Source of the DNA: a bacterium
Lineage (GTDB): Bacteria; Planctomycetota; UBA1135; UBA2386
DNA: 15,090 nt
Direction: 5' to 3'
Assembly (NCBI GenBank): GCA_011051855.1
Contig: DRKG01000503.1
Coordinates: forward strand, 1-15,090
Shown here: positions 12,801 through 15,090 of the stretch, piece by piece
How positions within the stretch are numbered: the stretch's first letter is position 1
How the letters are laid out: every line of letters starts with the position of its first letter
The notes under the pieces: generated by a model
The model's input: only the letters and a program-made list of their open reading frames with translations
Told to the model about the DNA's origin: nothing
Databases searched by the model: none
Translations under genes and position numbers: made by a program

Positions 12801-15090
12801 CTGGTCGGCGTCGACCGCGAGAACGTGCACGTGCTGGCCATCGCCGAGTTCGGCCAACGGCACGCGCAGCACGCCGTCGGCGTCGGCACGCAGATTCGCC
12901 AGCAAGGTCGAACCTGCTGGCAGGAAGTCGAGGTTGGCGCGCACGCCGGCGTTCGGGACGTGCGTCTGCGGCGCCGATGCGCCACCGCGGTCGCCGCGCA
13001 TGCGGCGGCCACGGCGGCGGCCGCCGAAGTTGCCACCGGCGCCGCCGCCGAGGCCGACCGCCTCGTTCCACGACAGCTCATCGAGGGCCATCGGGTTGAG
13101 CAGCAGGCTCGGCCGTTCGAGCATGTTGCCCGGGAACTTCTCGGCGTAGCGCCGTTCGAGCACGTAGCGGAACTCGTCGCTGAGCCTGCGGCCAGCGTGG
13201 TAGCTGCTTGCCGGTCGTTCGAGGTCGAGTGCCTGTGCCGGTTCGGAACCGATGCCGCGCAAGTCGGCGAACAGGTCGTAAGCCGGAAGGTAGCGGGTCG
13301 CGACTACGTGCACGCGGGTGTCGGCGGTCGCGTTCGCGAGGCGCACGAGCAGGTCCTCTCCGCCGGTTTCGATGGCGCGCACCTGCAGCGGCAGTGTGCG
13401 GCTGGCCGACAGGGCCCGATCGCGCCCGACGTAGTAGCGCCCGTCGCGCGCGCCGCGCGTGATGCGCACGGCGATCGTCTGGTCGAGGTCGTGCAGCACC
13501 AGTTCGTAGTCCCCCGGTTCGAGGCCACGCAGTTCGACGAAGCCGTCGGCGATCGCGAGGTGCTCGAACGCATCGTGATTGTGGCCGAGCAGCGACAGCT
13601 CACCGCGGTTCGGCGCGCTGCTGCTGCCGAGGTAGGGCACGCGCAACACCGTGCCGACGGTGCCGTGCAGTGCGTCCGGCAGCGCGCAAGCGGCCTCGCG
13701 CAGCGTGAAGCTGCCCCCCGAGCCCCCGTCCTTGTGGATCTGCAGCGACGTGATGCCGGCCAGACGGCCGAGATGGATGCGGCCGTCGGCGTCGGTCTGC
13801 AGCGTCACCTGGATGGCGTCGCGGTAGTCGCGGTGCTGCATCGTGATCCGGCAGACCCGCCCGGGCTGCCGTTCGCCGCTCTTGCCGCGCAGTTCGACGA
13901 GGTAACCGGCCTTGGTGTGTAGGAGCATCGGCACGCTGGTCTCGGCCGACTTGTCGATTTCATTGAACGTGAACGCCGCCGGCTCGGTCGCCAGTTGCAC
14001 CGACTTGCCGTCGAGGTTCTGCAGCCGGGCGCGCAGTGAGACTTGCAGCGACGACAGCCGGTTCGGCACGCGCAGCTCGTGCACGAGTTCGCGGCCGTCC
14101 TTGAGGTCGAGTTCGCGCACCTCCTGGGTCGTCGCCAGGCCGTCGTGGTCGGTTGCGACGATCGTCAGCACCGGGTCTTGCAGTAGCGTGAGCGAGACCG
14201 CATGACCTGACAGCGTCAGTTGCGGCCGCACCAGCACCCGCGCGGTGCCACCGGCGACGATCGACTCGCGGTCGATGTGCACCTGGCCGTGCAGTGCGTA
14301 CGACTCGGCGCGGTGTCGGAACGGCACGATCGCCGAGCGGTTGCCGGCGCGCAGCACCAATTGCTTGGTGCCGGGGTCGGTGGAGAACGGCACCAGAATC
14401 TCGCCGTTCTCGTCAGCTTCGTACTCACGGCCGCCGAACCAGGCGATTGCGTCCGGCACGTGGCGACCGGTCTCGTCGTAGACGCGCACCAAGTGGCCCG
14501 CGGCCGAGGTGCGCTCGACCATGCGCAGGCCGCCCTTGTGGATCACCGCGCGGCTGGAGATGCCGTTGCCGACGAACTCGACCACGTAGGTGCCCGGATC
14601 GCGCAGCATCGGCAGATCGAACGAGCGTCGCACGCGGCGCAGCGGCGGGTCGTCGTAGTGGTAGGTGCGTTCCTCGTTGGCGACGACGCCATCCAGTTCG
14701 ATTGCGGCGTCGACCGGCTGCTGACGTTCGACGTGGTAGCGGTAGCTGTCGATCGCGAACACCTTGACCAGCAGCGTCGGCACGTTCTTGGTCTCGATTT
14801 CGATCGTCACCGGGTCATCGGCGCCGAAGAGACGTCGCGCGGTCGGCGGGAAACGCAGTTCGACACGGCGTTCGAGCCGTTCGAGGTAGGCCGGATCGTC
14901 GAGCAGCGAATACCAGCGCTCCATGTCGCCCTCGCCGCGCAGGATCTTGGTTTCGGCGAGCACGCGGCGCAGCCAGTTGGCGTCGAGGAAGTCGCTGTAG
15001 GTGTCGATGGTGTCCTCGCGCCGGAAGAAGTGTTCGAGGCACTGCCGCACCAACAAGTCGTCGTTGCCGATGGCGCGAAGCAGCGACGGA
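9804..15090 (-). CDS. Giant macroglobulin/Ig-like multidomain protein, 5' end outside window
   Basis: At least 1761 residues. The frame is open to the right edge (PSLLRAIGNDD precedes the TTG at 15056), so the start and any signal peptide are not visible. From the N-terminal side there are beta-type domains at ~14780-13900 resembling alpha-2-macroglobulin MG domains (e.g. RVRRSFDLPMLRDPGTYVVE, VHIDRESIVAGGTARVLVRP). A carboxypeptidase-regulatory-like stretch lies near 13560-13850 and a Gly/Arg-rich patch at ~12990-13055. Helical segments follow to ~12190, then a charged Ala/Glu/Lys linker (~11870-12150), a conserved-looking block (RTRLFVEHNYWHRRMENP; VTGEFLVDVAYGCQVVVTNP) and further helices. 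The C-terminus carries DGYTDLRGRFDYASLS (~9902-9952). None of the seven visible cysteines sits in a CxEQ thioester motif, so it is not a classical trapping macroglobulin. I recall related uncharacterised proteins in planctomycetes, unverified. Its TAG lies in the inverted-repeat arm, convergent to the Bat-like cluster. Confidence 0.82.
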   Translation of the reverse strand, partial: PSLLRAIGNDDLLVRQCLEHFFRREDTIDTYSDFLDANWLRRVLAETKILRGEGDMERWYSLLDDPAYLERLERRVELRFPPTARRLFGADDPVTIEIETKNVPTLLVKVFAIDSYRYHVERQQPVDAAIELDGVVANEERTYHYDDPPLRRVRRSFDLPMLRDPGTYVVEFVGNGISSRAVIHKGGLRMVERTSAAGHLVRVYDETGRHVPDAIAWFGGREYEADENGEILVPFSTDPGTKQLVLRAGNRSAIVPFRHRAESYALHGQVHIDRESIVAGGTARVLVRPQLTLSGHAVSLTLLQDPVLTIVATDHDGLATTQEVRELDLKDGRELVHELRVPNRLSSLQVSLRARLQNLDGKSVQLATEPAAFTFNEIDKSAETSVPMLLHTKAGYLVELRGKSGERQPGRVCRITMQHRDYRDAIQVTLQTDADGRIHLGRLAGITSLQIHKDGGSGGSFTLREAACALPDALHGTVGTVLRVPYLGSSSAPNRGELSLLGHNHDAFEHLAIADGFVELRGLEPGDYELVLHDLDQTIAVRITRGARDGRYYVGRDRALSASRTLPLQVRAIETGGEDLLVRLANATADTRVHVVATRYLPAYDLFADLRGIGSEPAQALDLERPASSYHAGRRLSDEFRYVLERRYAEKFPGNMLERPSLLLNPMALDELSWNEAVGLGGGAGGNFGGRRRGRRMRGDRGGASAPQTHVPNAGVRANLDFLPAGSTLLANLRADADGVLRVPLAELGDGQHVHVLAVDADQAVYRTTVRDEQALEPRSRSLPTALPTDRHFVETRAIEFVAAGGKVDLDDPGATKVEIHDSLASVYRLFATISQNDDLREFAFIVEWPQLTREQKLEQYSRHACHELHFFLYQKDPEFFGSVVRPFLRNKLDKTFLDHWLLDSDLSPWLEPWKFAQLNVIEKILLAQRLGGSEREAVARMLRETLELNPIPEAVLGQLFDLALKSKELQSDAREWDKRALAPEPDVAPKAPEAGGRARPGNKAGPATALTGAPPHERPARTVAEKKATAMELRRKHQQEAADEDAEAYEVELDEIAATRRDEAAKRKDAKNLYRAVDRTRLFVEHNYWHRRMENPTTDVARANHFWVDYATATVDKPFVSAALVEATGSFLEMMFALSVLDLPFVAGEHQLVTEGDRRSLRPATPLLLVKKQVSAAEPAADQEPILLGQNFYRLDDRYRWVDGQRRDRFVTGEFLVDVAYGCQVVVTNPTSSQRTIELLLQVPEGAVPLQNGFWTRGVSVQLAAYATRTIEYSFYFPQAGDFPHYPVHAAEKGRLAAFAPAHRLHVVDEPSRVDTSSWAHVSQQGTPNEVLQFMDAHNLQRHALDQIAWRMRDRAFFQQVLQMLRRRHVYEPTLWSYGVLHRDTRATREFLRHRQDFLDQCGAWLQSELVTIDAKERRHFQHLELSPLVHQRTHQLGSVRKFGNRDLARQYAALMNLLGYHPRLDSNDWLVVTYYFLLQDRIGEAIASFEHIDSSRIAAQVQYDYLAAYLFFFTGDTDKARRIANGHRDHPVAHWQQRFRAVLAQLDEAEGKAPEITDERAPAAMAATAPALELAIEGQQIAIRYENLRECEVRYYELDVEFAFSAQPFASPDGASAAFVRPNHREVHSLPVGEPQVVFALPQQFAQKNVLVEVRGGGLVRSRQYFTNALDVRFLESYGQVAVREPGTKRPLAKTYVKVFARLPNGTVRFHKDGYTDLRGRFDYASLSDDPNRGATRYAVLVLDDERGAVIREIAPPAR

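Noticed and set aside
11634..13922. 762-codon + strand reading frame
   Set aside because: It is also antisense to the giant gene, with low-complexity Arg/Ala/Val composition. The - strand frame carries the motifs and domain structure.
14990..15056. CLEHF near the visible N-terminus of the giant protein as a thioester motif
   Set aside because: The macroglobulin thioester is GCxEQ deep in the protein; this has Cys-Leu-Glu-His without Gly or Gln and lies in a helical N-terminal stretch.

Overview
The window is high-GC DNA (I estimate about two thirds G+C) and is coding almost from end to end. The gene types point to a Gram-negative bacterium. A planctomycete or close relative is my best guess: there is a MoxR/DUF58/VWA 'Bat-like' operon with very large envelope proteins, weak or absent Shine-Dalgarno sites on some genes, and giant macroglobulin-like proteins. 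This rests on recollection of families, not on a search.

Layout. (1) Positions 1-394, + strand: the 3' end of aat, leucyl/phenylalanyl-tRNA-protein transferase. (2) Positions 459-9587, + strand: a seven-gene Bat-like cluster. In order it encodes a 1277-residue exported protein with a C-terminal membrane anchor, a MoxR AAA+ ATPase, a DUF58 protein, a small BatD-like membrane protein, two membrane-anchored VWA proteins (BatA/BatB-like) and an exported TPR protein (BatC/E-like). Four genes in the middle overlap their neighbours by a few bases, so they are translationally coupled. (3) Positions 9588-9803: a convergent intergenic stretch dominated by a perfect 54-bp inverted repeat with a 5-nt loop. 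It reads as an intrinsic terminator on both strands. (4) Positions 9804-15090, - strand: one giant gene (at least 1761 residues, 5' end outside the window) for a multidomain protein with macroglobulin/Ig-like beta domains, a helical middle and a conserved-looking C-terminal motif.

How the genes may work together. MoxR ATPases are thought to act as chaperones on VWA proteins. Here a cytosolic MoxR and DUF58 pair sits beside two VWA domains anchored near the membrane, and beside exported partners that carry beta or TPR domains. The set probably forms one envelope-associated complex, but its substrate cannot be read from the sequence.

The two most unusual signals lie side by side. First, the TPR gene stops at a TGA (9585-9587), yet its frame stays open and coding-like for 36 more codons. 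It would end at a TAG in the hairpin arm, giving a U-x-x-C motif and a Lys/Gly/Pro-rich tail. Just downstream of the TGA is a small stem-loop with a GGUC loop that resembles a bacterial SECIS. Second, the perfect inverted repeat holds the stop codon of the giant - strand gene in one arm and the mirror-image TAG of the extended TPR frame in the other.
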